Of a stretch of DNA of 64,000 bases, positions 50,061 to 63,746 are shown in pieces. The stretch comes from Hydractinia symbiolongicarpus (taxonomy: Eukaryota > Cnidaria > Hydrozoa > Anthoathecata > Hydractiniidae). The stretch spans positions 30,508,501 through 30,572,500 of the forward strand of contig NC_079879.1 of assembly GCF_029227915.1 (NCBI RefSeq), read 5' to 3'. Within the stretch, counting starts at the first letter, position 1; the number at the start of each line of letters is the position of its first letter. Under the pieces are notes generated by a model. The model did not search any database. It was not told the DNA's origin and saw only the letters and a list, made by a program, of their open reading frames with translations. A program made the translations under genes and the position numbers.

Positions 50061-51026
50061 TTAATATTCCTAACTAACTTATGATAATACTCTAAACAGA
50101 TAAAAAAATCCTAGTTACAGTGTGTAGTTAATTTTCTTAAAGAAAACAAACAAAAAATTTATATTTATTTATTTATAATGGAAAATTCTAAACATATAAT
50201 GGTGGCCATCTCCTTAGATTTAGTTATTTAACTAGTGTGATGGTCCAGCTTGTTTAAAGTTTTAGCAATTTGTCTAGTTTAAGTTCCTTTTCCTATAGAA
50301 CATTTTGTTTTTGTAATTAGTTATGTTCTCAGCAAATAAACTCTTACTTACTTAAATAAACTATTTTGATGTTAGTTATTATGGAAAATAAATATATGGT
50401 TTTCCTCCACAATGGCTAACATAACTTATTGCCGTTGTTTATATAATTTATGACATCATTTTTACTTTTTTTTATTTCTATTTGCAGTCATATTTTAATT
50501 TGCCATATGGTCACAATTACACAATAACTCTAATATAATTATTGCCATAGTTTGATTGACAATTCTTGTTTTTTAAAAAACATAGAACGTTGTCGAACAA
50601 TCAAAGCATGCAGGTTGTACAATTCATAAGGTTTTACCTAACGCTGCTTATTCTTTTTTAAACTTTTAAACTTTTAAACTTTTTTTTTTAAAAAAACAAA
50701 AATCTTGGTTAAAAGTGCCATCATTAAACCTGTAATTATTATCAATCCCTTTCTGACACAATCTCACCTAAGTTAAAAAGGTATGAAAAAGTAATAGGCT
50801 CTACAGAAGAGAGCAAATTTAACTTGCAACTTCAATAGCCTGAAATTTAGCAACTCTTCAGCTCTTTCCTCGGCAACTGCCTAACTACCCAACTCCATGA
50901 CTCAAAATTTATCTATTCTTACTATCTCGAAATCATAAATTTCATGTTTAATTATTCTGCACAACACAATCCAGTTAAAAAATGCCCTTTTTGTATATAT
51001 AGTGATAAAAATCTCAATTTATAAGT

Positions 51027-54000
51027 ATGAGTCATCCTGCGTCTGTGACACCACCTGGCTTACACTGCATATATTCAGAACTTAGAAGAATTTACCCCAA
51101 TCAACATAATCCATTGCAAGTTACAGCTTTGGTGAAATATTGGTATGCGATTGTTATGTTTTTTTAAATCCTTTAGTGAGATTCAGTATATTCCTAACTA
51201 ATATCTAGTGGATTTCACTTGACTTGCAGGATTTTGTATGTGTTTATATACTTAACCATGTGTTGTTAGTTTTTATCTTCTTATTAATAACTTTAAGCTA
51301 GTATCAGCAGTTAATATTCTTCACATCTTCTATCAGGTTAAATGGTCCAGATCCTTTAGATTATGTTAGCATGTTTGCTAATGATGGTGATCCAAGAAAA
51401 GGCATTCCACCACACTGGCACTACATCAGCTGTGGACTTTCAGATTTACATGGAGATGGGCGTGTTCACAGGTGATAAATTAATGTAATGTACACACACA
51501 TTACATTGAACTAACATTAAAAGTTTGTCATCTAAATTTAAAACCTAATTAAAAATTCTCAGTTAATACTAACATACTTAATTTATTATCTTTATAATGT
51601 ACAGTGTGACACGAGATGATGGGCCCAGTGGATATGGGTTTGAATTGACTTTTCGTTTGAGGAGAGCACCAGACGAACATGTACCTCCAACGTGGCCAGC
51701 AGAACTCATGCAAAACCTTGCTAAATATGTTTTTCAGTCAGGTGTGTATATTTGATTAAAAAGGGAACTGCGAATGTAAATGATTTTTATAATAATTTCA
51801 CAACAGGTTAGATTTCAACTAACTCTTTAAGAAAACAAGGGTAAATATTATGTTTTTTTAACAATTAAGGTCACGGTATACCTTTACTGCATCAAAAAAT
51901 GGATTTTTTTTATTAGCCATTTATAGTAAAGAAACGACGATCTTTCCAGTGGTGAAACTATTTATTTATTTTTCAAAGGGAAATATTGACTTTATCCAAA
52001 TAACTAACTTTTTTTCTGATCGGTTTTTCACACCTTAAATTGAATAAGAGTTAAGAGTGAATGTTTTTATCATCCTCTTGATTATAACTTTTAAAAATAA
52101 ATTATATTTCCTTTACGAAAAGAAATGACCATCTGAAAAAAAAAACTTTCTTTTTGTGTATGTATGCTTTTCTATGGTATTCTCAGTCACGTCTTTGCGA
52201 ATAATTTCATTTCATTTCATCGTTTTCCATTAACATGTCTGCTTTAAAATAGGCATGTTGACCCAGCTTTAGAAAATTGGTTCGATTTTGAACCCATTTT
52301 GCTTCCATGTGCTTTCTAGTTACCCACATGGAAGATGACATTAGTTTTTTCCACCTTTTACCAAGTTATTTTTAGCCTCAAACAAACAGTATATAAATTT
52401 CTAAATACAGTTTAAAAACATCATTGTGTTGTAGAAAATCTATTATTCTTTAGCTATTACTCTACATTAGTTTCTCATGAAAACATTGCTAACCTTTTTG
52501 AAGAATGTGTGTAAGGAAATATTAGATACAGTGGGCTATTTGTTAATGATTTTTTTAGATGCTGTGTTATGTGGTGGTGATCATGTATCTTGGCATGTAC
52601 CACTTGATTTACAAAACAGTTTCATCCAACAAATGTTAATCACAGAAGACCCTCAGTTATCACAGACTATCACCCCATTTGGTTTCGTAAACTTTGTACA
52701 GGTGAACTTGAAATTTTTTTCCATGGGTTGAATGTTTTCTGCTATCATACAGATTAAATAACACATTTTTTCTAATAAGATTGTTGGTGTTTGCACAGAA
52801 GAACTCCAAGCTGCTCAACAGTGGAATGGTCCTGCTGTTTTGAATTTGTTAAGACAAATACCAGTGTTAGTAATTCTTCTTTGCTTCTAAATACACATTC
52901 TTTATTATTTTTAGTAAAACAAATGTTTAGGCTAATATTTCCTCAAAATAAATAAATTAAATGATGTAGGTAAAGAATTTAAAATTTTCCTTAGTGCTGG
53001 TGGGCAATGGCTGGTAACAGATGTAAAGCGAAGCAAGAGCATATTTCAAATGAATACAAATTTCAGGGTATGTAATATGTAAGATAAACACTAGATACAT
53101 AACCATATGCTCCTCCATTACAATACTTTCTTTGCTTTTAATGTTAGGAGTTAGTTGAGATTGGTATAGATCAAGATGGGTCCAATCTTAGTGGGGTAAG
53201 TGCGAAATGTTGGTGGGGTGAATGCAGTAAAGAAACTATCCGAAGCTCTGCATCAAAAGCTATTAACTGTCACAGCGACCCCTCAAGTTCAAGCTTGTCT
53301 GTGAGAATTCGAAGTTCTTTAGCCAAGTAAGCATTTCTATTCTAACCTGTTAATTTTTTAAGAAGTCGGTGATGTTTGTGGTGTGGTCAACTGGGAAGTC
53401 TAATGTTATATATTATCTTTTATCTTTTAAACTATTTTTTCCTTTTTTACAGTTATCGTAGTGAAGTAGCAGAGCATGAGGACATGAACTCTGCAAGTCG
53501 CATGTCAAATTACAGCTCCGTCAGTGACCTTCTTCGAGCCAGACCCATCGTTGAAGGCCTACAGTTGAGATTCAATCTTGAAGCGGCTGCAATGCTTCCT
53601 TTGGCTATCAGGTAAGCTAACTAAATTTGTTGATATTTTAGCCACTCACAGATGTTGGAAAATATTATGATTTCTTTTGCAGAGGGAGGTTAGCTCATGG
53701 AAGACACTTCACATTTAAAAGCGCGTCTTCAGACAGTGCTATAACTTTTGTCTCTACCGATATCACTGGTACAAGTGTGGATGAGAAATATCCTTACGCT
53801 GCTCTCCGGTCATGGTTACAAGTAAGCATGTCATTTGTTTTATGTTTTTAATTTTTAAGACTTTGTACCACAGCTTATGGAAAAATAATCTTTTTTTAAC
53901 AACTAAAGGTAAATCAATGAAATTTTAAATTCAGATCATTGTGAAAACGAAATATTTTTGTTACCTACCAGATATGTTGTATATTAAAATGTCTGTCGCA

Positions 54001-55135
54001 TATCGCAATTTTACCAGCATTGTCCCCATTGTCCCCCAAATTTTTTACTTTGGTGCTGTTCACATTGGATATATCAGTTAAAGCTTGTTTTTGAAGATTG
54101 TTTCTGTTCTTTTATAGGTTTTAATACCAGATGATTTTTTGGAAACTTTAGCACATGATTTTGATGATCTTCAACAACCTGATGAGGTGCGTAATTTTAT
54201 GAAAGCATTTTTATTTTTATTCTCTTTAACCCTATTATACCTGAGCTTTTTTGGTGCTTGTAACCCTGCTGAACCACTTGTACTTAAGTGATGAAACATG
54301 CCTTGGAAAATGTCTCAGTACAAACTCAATCCAGGTTAAAAAAATAATTTGATGACGTCATAGGGATTAGAAATGACGTCACACATATGATAAATGGTCA
54401 TTTTCCCAATGTTTCAGTACGTTATGATTTCTCGCTTGTTACTAATGATACGGCCTTAATTCTTGATAGATTTGTGGAATGAATACCAAAATATGTGTTT
54501 CACATGAAAACAGTATTTTTAATTACGTAATTGAAATAAAAAATGACATCATTTTGTCAAGAAACTATCTTATTTTAACGATAAAGATAAAAAGACCCAT
54601 TCTACCAGAAATATGAATGCTCATGTCATTAAACTTTGCAGATATGTAGAACAGGGCATTTTAAGATAATCAAGGGAAGTAAGACAATATAATGACAACA
54701 TTGGGATCTGAAATGATGTCAATTTGCTGGATCGATATTTAATTCAAATCTGGTCTGCCTTTTGTCCCTAGTAACCATATATCACCTTAGCAACACCTTG
54801 GTTACTACTTAGTAACAAACATACATGTAATAAATATTTATATACCCAATACGACATTTTAAAACATTCTTACATGAATGTCAACGGTTTTTCGAATAGT
54901 CACAAAATTTTAGCACTTAATCACATGTGTATTCAAAGTTATGCCTAGTCAAAAAGGCTGCGGGCACTTTGTGCCCCCCAGGTATAATAGGGTTAAATTT
55001 TCATCTTTCTTTGATCCTACAATTTAAGTAATTGTTTATAGAGAATAGAGTTAATTTTTTTAGGTGGCGTTACCACGTTTTTATGTATGGCCACAGAAGA
55101 ACTTAATGATAACCATAGTTGATAATGCTTCATAA
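51027..55135 (+). CDS. SUFU: Suppressor of fused homologue
   Basis: Eleven exons: 51027-51142, 51337-51471, 51605-51741, 52559-52701, 52780-52865, 52995-53067, 53148-53326, 53453-53611, 53683-53821, 54118-54186 and 55064-55135. They join cleanly into 435 residues (human about 484). SUFU binds GLI transcription factors and restrains Hedgehog signalling in cytoplasm and nucleus. Visible signatures are PPGLHCIYSELRRIYPNQ, GPDPLDYVSMF, IPPHWHYISCGLSDLHGD, GYGFELTFRLRR, WPAELMQNLAKYVFQS, GGDHVSWHVPLD, QIVGVCTEEL and DGSNLSGVSAKC, then the C-terminal domain (GRLAHGRHFTFKS, AITFVSTDITG, WLQVLIPDDFLE). The final exon encodes LPRFYVWPQKNLMITIV, matching the last strands. The Gly/Pro-rich N-terminus and part of the central loop of vertebrate SUFU are absent or shorter. 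One donor (52866, GTTAGT) is non-standard but needed for phase. Confidence 0.96.
54226..54996. mobile_element. piggyBac-like TTAA MITE in last SUFU intron
   Basis: The ends are TTAACCCTATTATACCTG and its exact complement CAGGTATAATAGGGTTAA. Subterminal motifs GCGGGCACTTTGTGCCCCCC resemble those of the element at 26642. The element is 771 bp, has no transposase, and makes up most of the 877-bp intron. Confidence 0.8.
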
Positions 55136-57891
55136 AAAAATAGTAAAAAGAAATGCAATTGTTAACAATATTTTATTTGGGGGAAAATATAGATAGCATG
55201 AAATAATATTCTTTAAATCTTTTTTATTTTTACAACCAATATTTTTATAGTATCAATCTGCCTTACGAAATATTGACACATTTAGTTTATTATATTTACA
55301 CAGTTAAATTGTACGGGTTACTTAAGCTGTTGTACTATATGTTTTATAGTTAATTTCTTTAAGAGGTAAATATGTATATATTGCAGGGTTTTTTTTCATA
55401 AAGCTAAATTTTCTGATTTACTTGTAGATAAGGTGATGAGATAACCTAACAATAAGCTTAAAAAATGCTATAGATTTGATTTGTTATTTTTTTGTCTTTT
55501 TTTGCTTCAGCTAAAAAACGTTTTTAACCCTCTTACAATGCAAGCAAGAATTTATAAATTAGAATTGGAATTAGGCAGAGCAGATTTTTATTTATTTATT
55601 GGTATCACACTTTTTTGGTGATACAACAATAAATTTAATCTCCTGATGACAATGTTGTGGCTGAACAACACTTTGTTGTATTGTGCTTGCAGCCATGTCA
55701 ATCTTGGATAAATAATAAAGAGCTGTAGACTTTATAAACAATATTTAAAAGTTTAAAATAATATGTGAAGTTCAAAAAAACAAAAAAAATATTATTAGAA
55801 TTTAATTGGCAATATTGGTACTGTTATGACATTGTTACTGTTTTTACATCGAATCATTCTTTCAGGAAGTAATGGAGAATTTTGTTATTAATTTATTTAA
55901 GTTGTGATGAATATTTTGGCAGTTTAATTTACCTTAGTGTGACCATCACTGATATTTTGTTAGGCCAACATTGATATAAAAGCAAGAATTTTTGTGTGTG
56001 TTTTATTTTGAATTAATATGAACACAAAAATAATTATAAACCAAGCTCCCTGACACTAATCGTTAGAATGTTTTACTTAAAATTGAGGGGAGAGGAACTG
56101 ATAACGTTGTTTTAAATAACTCTAAATGAATATGAAAGAATTCACATAGAAATCACTGTAACCAAAGTTAAAAATGACTTCTTAAACTTTCATGATTTAA
56201 TCGTATTCCAGCAAAAGTTAATTTTTTATTAAATTTTACTCCTAGTCTAATTCAGCTGATGGTTAGCTGATTTAACAGGTAACTCTTTGACATCATATTT
56301 TATTCTTGATTATGTTTGTATATACATATTTTTTAAAGAAATTATCATGTTTACGATGCAAGTTTTATATGCATGTTACTGTTTAGTTATTAAGGATTGC
56401 TTTCTATTTTTATACTTAATATTTGAACTTTTTTATTTTAAATTTGGTATTTAAATTTGATTAATTATTTTTTTTTATTCAAACTCTTGTTTATCTTGTC
56501 TGAATGGCCGAAGGTCAATCTTTGTGACATTGGGAAGTTTCTATCCTTTGTATAGACAGTGGATAACATATCCAGGGAATAAATTAATATCTTTATCTTA
56601 GAAGATGATTGTTGGCTTATTCATGTTAACTGAGAAAACAATCATCATGGGATTGTATTTTGAAAGAATTTTAACATGTACTTGCACATCACCGTTAGTG
56701 ATTCCTTAATTCGATCATTGATATCTATAGTTATTTTTATTTTTTTTTTACTTTTTTAAGAACTGTTATTTAAAGTAGTTATAGGACGCAGGTAAAAATT
56801 ATATGCCATCTTATTTTAAAATAAAAAAGGACGTAACATGTTGGTTTTATAGAATATTCCTCCTTGTTTCATCAAGGTTTTTTATCTACTCCATCACAAT
56901 TGCTCAGTTAAAGTTTTAAATGATTTCAAGTTTGTTCATCAAATACATCAACAGCTCTATCACAAACCATAAATCTCTTGTTCCGTTTTTCTTTTCAGAA
57001 GTTTTTTAGTTTTTCTTTTCAGAAGTTTTTAGCTTTTTTAACAGCCATACAATTACATGAAGGATTAGTAGGTGTGTAAGATTCCATAACATGTACTGCA
57101 GCCTTCGCAATTCTTATTGACACTCGGCATACTTTTAAAGTTTACGAGCTCGTATCAGCAATTATTTGATGCAGTAAAATCGCACATAAGAAGTTCTTAT
57201 GGCTTTTGCGATCACACATGAAAACAAAAAAATAAAAAAACATTGAAAACAATTTGTAACCATTTGTGGTTAAATTAATTCATCAAGGAAAACACTGAAA
57301 TTTATTTAATTAAATGCTGTTTTTTCTGCACTGAACTTGTAATATTTAATTATACTTTTAAACTAATGTTTTCGAATTGGATATTATTTTATAGTTTATT
57401 AAGATAAATAATACTTCTCTCCAGTAAAAAAATTGTAACATTTCACGAGCAAAAGGAAACATTTACCTAAAATTAAAACTACATTGAGAGCAAAATGACA
57501 TGTGAAATGAGAGCGCTTTTAATGCTATATAATGTGTGGAAACATAAACTGACTGAAGTAGTAAGTTTACCAACGTGTTTTGTTCAATTCAAAAACCATG
57601 TCAGCAAAATTTCGCCAACACGAGTTACAAGTATTGTAACATGTTAAAGGAGAACTTGCATACAAGAAAGTATTGATGGAAGATGTAATTGTGACTATAT
57701 AATTTAGACTATGTAATTTATTATCAAATTGCGAGAAAAGTGTGTCATATTGGAAAATGTTCAGAACTAGATCAAAATATGAAGCAAAATGAAACCAAAA
57801 ATTTAGCATTGGGTGAGAAATTTTGCAATAATTGTATATTTTTAATTTATCTTATCTTTATTTTATAATCTTTTTAACCCTTTTACTTTAG
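55136..57891. other. intergenic region between SUFU and RGS22-like gene
   Basis: No coding frame of note. AATAAA hexamers at 55628 and 55714 could end SUFU transcripts. The first exon of the RGS22-like gene, ending in phase 1, should be somewhere here or hidden in this stretch, but I could not pick it out. Confidence 0.45.
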
Positions 57892-60800
57892 ATGTGGAAG
57901 TAACAGAAGATAGTTTGGTATGTTTTTTGTACAATGATTTTTCTTTATTTTCGACCTGTGTCAGTACAATTAACTACAATCTTATTTCAAATATTATTGA
58001 AATAAAGGCTGAATTTCAAAGATCATACCCACAAGGAATGATTTAGGGCGTGTCAATATAATACTTGCACACTTTGAACTTGTCAAAGTTCACTTGTCAA
58101 TATTTACAACAAACTTAGGACTTAGGATCTTAGATTACTTGGTTAGGTCTGAAACTTCAAACTGTAATAATTCTTGCTGCAATCGGCATGTCTTATTTTG
58201 TCTATTCCTGGATCTTTTGTGGGCTATCGCATTGATTGTTCCACAATGCAGACATTGCAGAAACTGTGACTTAGCACATTTTTAATGCATCTTTCCTACA
58301 CATCTGCCATAGCAGACAACTCACAGCCCTGGTTGCAGAGTATTTGTCACGAAATTCTGTTTTTCTTGCCCACCTGTTAGCATAAAGTATTAAAACTTTT
58401 TGGACGGAGGTTATTGCTATGAGAATACATTTGATTATAATAGTGTTGTCAATAGCAAAACCTTCTGTTTTCTTTGAGAAGAATCTTGGTATACTTTGAC
58501 ATACAGACAGACAGCGAGTATTATCATAGATAGCTGATTTAACACCTTGTCTTGAATAAGTGCACTTTTAAATTTTTACTATGTCTTGTATGCCTTCCCC
58601 AATAAGATTAAATATTACACTGCTCTTAAACTCCCTGTGGCTTAGTTGAACGCCAATTTTTTAACATTTTGTAGTTTAAAAAAAGGACACCAGTAATTCA
58701 AAAGCAGGTTTTTTTAATTCACTCTCTGAAATTCCATAGAAAAGGTTTATATTTGTCTTTTAAAATAGTGATGACTAGTTAGTGGAGAGTTTCTATCTAA
58801 AATTTCTTGTTTTCTGTTTTTTTTTACCATTTCTTAATAATGTTGATATTAAAGAATTCTAGAAATTAAGAAGGAAAATAGAAAATAAATATCTTAAATG
58901 AGTACTCCAGATACTTGATTACTTATTATAGAATTTATTACTAACATTTTTCTAATATAATTTAGGAGTATTTTTTGTCAGAGGATCTGGTTTTCGTACA
59001 ATATTTCAACAATTTCCTATCTCTCCCAGTAAGTGAAACCGTAACCTCGATTTGTGAATGACTTTATTTCCTCTACATGTGAAAATATATTTTACCTCGT
59101 TTTATTTCAGGCTTTTTCACAACGTCTCACTTACAACGTATTTAGTAGTTGTTTTGAAGAATTCAAAAATATTCTTGTCAATGATAATGATGGAAAACAG
59201 GTAGCTTCGTTAAAAAGCATTTCGAAGAGTGACACAGATGAAAACAGAAGTAGAATAAGCTACTATGTGAAGGTAGAATTTTCCCATTGTGTGAAATGGT
59301 GGACAGCTTGTTGTTTTAAATATCAGCAGTTTATTTGACAGACTAGCATAATTTACATTGATATTACCCATTACCCACATTACATTACCCACAAGTTACA
59401 TTGATAATTGTTTACAAATCTTTTTTAACCTTAAACTTGCTGCAACAATCCTGATATGACTGTCTAACTCATACTTCATGTAGTTATCCACTATAGTTTT
59501 TTTTAATGAAATAAGTTATAAGACAAATTATTGCTTTACATTTACAACGTGTTTCTACACAAGCAACAAAGGATTGCCCTCTACATCAATGATTTCGATG
59601 TTTGCAAGTAATAGCAATGAGATTCTGATTGCTACACTGCTACACCATACAAAAACATGCCAAAATACAATACTTACAGGCTATGCTCTAGAAACTACCA
59701 AATCTTTACATGTACTGACATAATAACCCTTCTAACGTTCCTTTTTTTAGTTTCTTGACAAACAGCAAGGTTTGGATTGGGTTAAAAAAAATCGTTTCCC
59801 ATTGTTTTTAAAAAGTGAAATATATGCTGATTATAAGCTTTCAAAGTTATTATCAGAGTCACAAGTAAGCAGTTTATTTTAACTTCAATTTCTTTTTATT
59901 TTATTTAAATTTTTATTTTACAGTTTTTAAGCTACAATTTCTAGTCATTATTTGTTCTACCTTTTCGTTTAGGTTGCTTTTTTAAACAAGCTGCTAAGCG
60001 ATGGATACACAGCTTGTGAAGATGGACTTAGCTATTGTTCAAGCCCATCAGAGAGATCAGCTATATCGTGTGCTGATACAAACTCTTACTGATGAGACTG
60101 CGTCACTAACAATACCATCATATGTAGATGGTAAAGATATTAGTAATTTACCCAAGTGGCAACAGAAGTTGTATGTAAACTCACTAAGTGAAGGGATAAC
60201 ACAAAATGAATCCGAAGTATTTGATGGTAAGAAAGTTGAAGAATGCAACCAAGATGGTAATAGTAAAATCGAAAATGTTAGACAAATAAAACCTGACGTG
60301 AGGAAGTATGTAGATGAGACAATAGATAGCTGGAAAAAGAAATACTGTATTAAACCACATTTCGCCAGGCAACATTCAGATTTAGGTTTTGTCGAAGAAG
60401 TAGATGAAGAAAAAGATTCCGAATATGATGAAGAAGAGGATGGAGAGTATAATGGAGAGTATAATGAACATTATGGTGGACAATTCGATGAAGACAATAA
60501 GCCGCTTGAATCTTCTAGTGGCATTAGACTTGACAATAATGAAATAGTAGTTGAAGCAACACCATCCAACATTGCCAGCTGTGACATTTCCGTTCAAATT
60601 AATGACAACTGCTTTTTTTTTCCTGACGACAATCTAAATCCTTTGATATATGAAACTAATCGAGGCTTTAGTGCAGAAAAGATTGAGTACTTTATGAATA
60701 AATTAACTTATAGGAGATCAGTGGAAGATGTAAAATCTTGTATGACAGAACAACAGGGTGAAGTGTTGAGTGATTGTGATGATGCACATATCACTGAAAT

Positions 60801-63746
60801 ATTGCTGGCTGTAGATCAGCGTCACAACACTCAATATGGTTAGTCACTTGTCTTCTTAACATTGTTTGTGATTTACTATGAAGATTCTAATAATTTGATT
60901 TCTGACAGTACCGACATTTTACATTTGCTCATTCTTCTTAGAAAAAAAGATATCTGATGAATTATCTGCAAGTATTTTTAAATATCCCTTGTGTTTTCCT
61001 CTAAATTTATCATGTAAGCAAGGCTTGGATGCGTTTAAAGAATTTTTATTTGGAACACCTGGCGAAAAGAATTTGTTGCTTTGGTTAGATGTTGAAAGAG
61101 CAAGACATTTAGATCAAGTAGAGAGAGAAAGGTATCTGCTATTTGTCTTGTATAAATTGACAGATTGTGTCCTGAACCTGAAAATTGAATCTTGTTAATA
61201 CTCCCTTTCCCATGCAATGTTTGGCAATTCCACTTTTTTAGCTTTTTAACTTTCGTCCTGATTGTGCTTAAGGTTTTCCTTAGCTAGTGTGCTTAAGAAT
61301 TCTTAAATGTGACAAAAAATTACAGCTAAATCTTGAAAAAACCCAGCTAATTATGTATGAAAGAGCTTGAAGAATGAAAAATATTGTAGCAGGCAACCTG
61401 TTCAAAGGTTTAGGATTACGAAAAATATGTAATATGACAAAAAGGAAAAAATCGCAAGGTATGAAAAGAAAAAGAAAGTATTTTTGTAAAAATGTCTAGG
61501 GTAGGCTTTGTATACACTTAAATGCTTTTGGTGTTTTGTTTAAGTATTTTCACAGTTTTAATGTATCGTTACTGATGCTGGTCAAAAAAAATTCAGGATT
61601 GTCAGACCCTGTCAAAAGACCATGTTCATGACCTTGTGACCTGCCTTATAAAATTTATACGAACTAATAACAATATTTTGCATGTTACAGAATGTTGAGA
61701 AATTTGAAAGATCGATTTATACGTTCTGGAGCACCTTATGAAGTCCCTACTGCGATTCGAAAAAGTTGGGGACTTACTGATGTTACAGAGATTAGTATGG
61801 AGAGGTTGATTTTCATAAGAAAAAAAATTGTTGATCCACTTTTGAAATACTGGTAAGTACTGTTACCATCTTATTCTTGATTATGTAGTTGCTATCATCA
61901 TATGAGAATAATGTTTTGAGTAATGTGATAATTTTGAAATAATTTTATGAAAATTAATGCCCTAGGATTAAGTGAAATACAAATATTATTATCCCGAATA
62001 TTTATGCGAGGTATAGCCACTTCAGTGTTGGAAACACTGTTATTGATATGGGTCATCTGTTCTAAATGTATACATTAAATACATACCGCTATAACCTACC
62101 CAATTTCCTTCACATGGCATGGGTTAACCCTTAGCTGTGGTAAGACACTTGCTAAACATGCCTAGTAAACCGAACCACGGACCTTGTGATTACGAAACGA
62201 ACTCCGTAACCACAAGGTCACGTGCCACTAAAATACAATGTAATCTTTTGAATAGCGTGAGCAACTACGCACAATAATCTAACCTAAGCATGGAAAGTAA
62301 ATGTATGCTGCAAAATTTCAATATTCATCTTTCAGATTTTCTTTATGTAGTGTGCAAAAGTAACTAAGAAAAGTCGCTAATATAGTATAGCTACAGTATG
62401 CATACATATAGTACAGGTACTATATGCATACATATAGTATAGGTACATATGCATACAGTATAGGTACATATGCATACATATAGTATAGGTATAGTGTGCT
62501 TACATATAGTACAGGTACAGTATGCATACATATAGTATAGGTACAGTATGCATACATATAGTATAGTATAGGTACATATGCATACATATAGTATAGGTAC
62601 ATATGCATACATATAGTATAGGTACATATACATACATATAGTATAGGTACAGTATGCATACATATAGTATAGGTACAGTATGCATACATATAGTACAGGT
62701 ACAGTATGCATACATATAGTATAGGTACATATGCATACATATAGTATAGGTACAGTGTGCATACATATAGTATAGGTACAGTATGCATACATATAGTATA
62801 GGTACATTGCATACATATAGTATAGGTACAGTGTGCATACATATAGTAAGGTACAGTATGCATACATATAGTCTAGGTACATATGCATACATATAGTACA
62901 GGTACAGTATGCATACATATAGTAAGGTACAGTATGCATACATATAGTATAGGTACACTATGCATACATATAGTATAGGTATTGTGTGCATACGTACAGT
63001 ACACATACGATGTGTAACATTCGACCAAATCTTGTTACAGGTGTCCACGCTTCACATATCATCAATATCAAGAAAAGAAGAAATATTATAATGAGTTGTG
63101 TTATCATGAACGAATGCGACGTGAGTCACGTGACAGGCTTGCTCAAAGACCGATGTCATGCGTAAATCACTTGAAAACTGAAAGCAAGGTACAGTTAAAA
63201 ATACATTTTAGGCTTGTGTTGTGGTTGTAATTCATGGAAATTTCGTGCTTGCTATCACTGGACACTATTTTCTTTATTCTGAAAACACGGTGAATATGAG
63301 GTGTGTCTATAAACACGGTTTCATCAGAATCTTGATTCACATTTAGATCAGTTTAAATGGTTCCTTTACTGATTCGGATTCTGGAATATTCTGTACAGAT
63401 CAAGTGGAAAGATTGGATAGCGGTATCACAAGAAAGATGCTGCGCGTAAAATCTGCTTACCCTCGTCTGATGTCAGCAAAATCAACCCATCAAACAAACG
63501 CTGGTAGCGAGCAGTTACAAGTAAATAGTGTAATTCTTTTTTGTTTGGTACGTTGTTAAAACAGATGAGAAATTGTTTTTATGTTTCATAGCTTGTATCA
63601 AGTTTTCATGACGGAGGTTTCGGATTCAAACCACCCGTGCCGAAGTATTTTCATAATGATGCTTCAAATTATGACCACAAGAGTAATTTTCGTCTTTATA
63701 TACAACCTATTCCAACATTTAGTTCGACAGCATCGAATATAAAAAG
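57892..63746 (+). CDS. RGS22: RGS22-like regulator of G-protein signalling (incomplete)
   Basis: Exons: 57892-57917, 58966-59028, 59111-59272, 59751-59864, about 59973-60838, 60942-61131, 61691-61852, 63041-63120, 63399-63520 and 63592-63746. The N-terminal block TEDSL / FVQYFNNFLSLPAFSQ and the block GLDWVKKNRFPLFLKSEIYADYKL follow the order in human RGS22. Then comes a long acidic insert with poly-Glu/Asp. A degenerate RGS domain follows (GLDAFKEFLFGTPGEKNLLLWLDVE, ending DPLLKYWCPRF). RGS22 binds G-alpha subunits and is mainly testis/sperm-associated in vertebrates. The start exon is missing. The frame between 59864 and 60092 does not join cleanly. Exon 63041 has two possible donors. After 63746 a possible exon from 63951 reaches TAA at 63990, or the gene continues outside the window. 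Confidence 0.8.
62098..62230 (-). mobile_element. tRNA-derived SINE with shared core block
   Basis: The minus-strand head reads CCTTGTGGTTACGGAGTTCG (A box) and GTCCGTGGTTCGG (B-box-like). The body ends in a block GGGTTAACCCATGCCATGTG and AAATTGGG that is nearly identical to the body of the SINE at 38373, although the tRNA heads differ. It lies in an intron of the RGS22-like gene. Confidence 0.65.
62391..62999. repeat. 25-26 bp minisatellite, about 24 copies
   Basis: The unit is close to GTACAGTATGCATACATATA followed by GTATAG, with a 25-bp variant using GTACATATG. Copies are mixed and slightly diverged. The unit is rich in palindromic GTAC, ATGCAT and TATA words. Because it lacks stops, it creates long spurious minus-strand frames. 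The array ends 41 bp before the acceptor of the 63041 exon. Confidence 0.95.

Noticed and set aside
62391-63048. Long minus-strand frames with YTICMH / LYVCI repeats (up to 182 codons)
   Set aside because: They are translations of the 25-26 bp minisatellite in three frames; no start context, domain or splice support.
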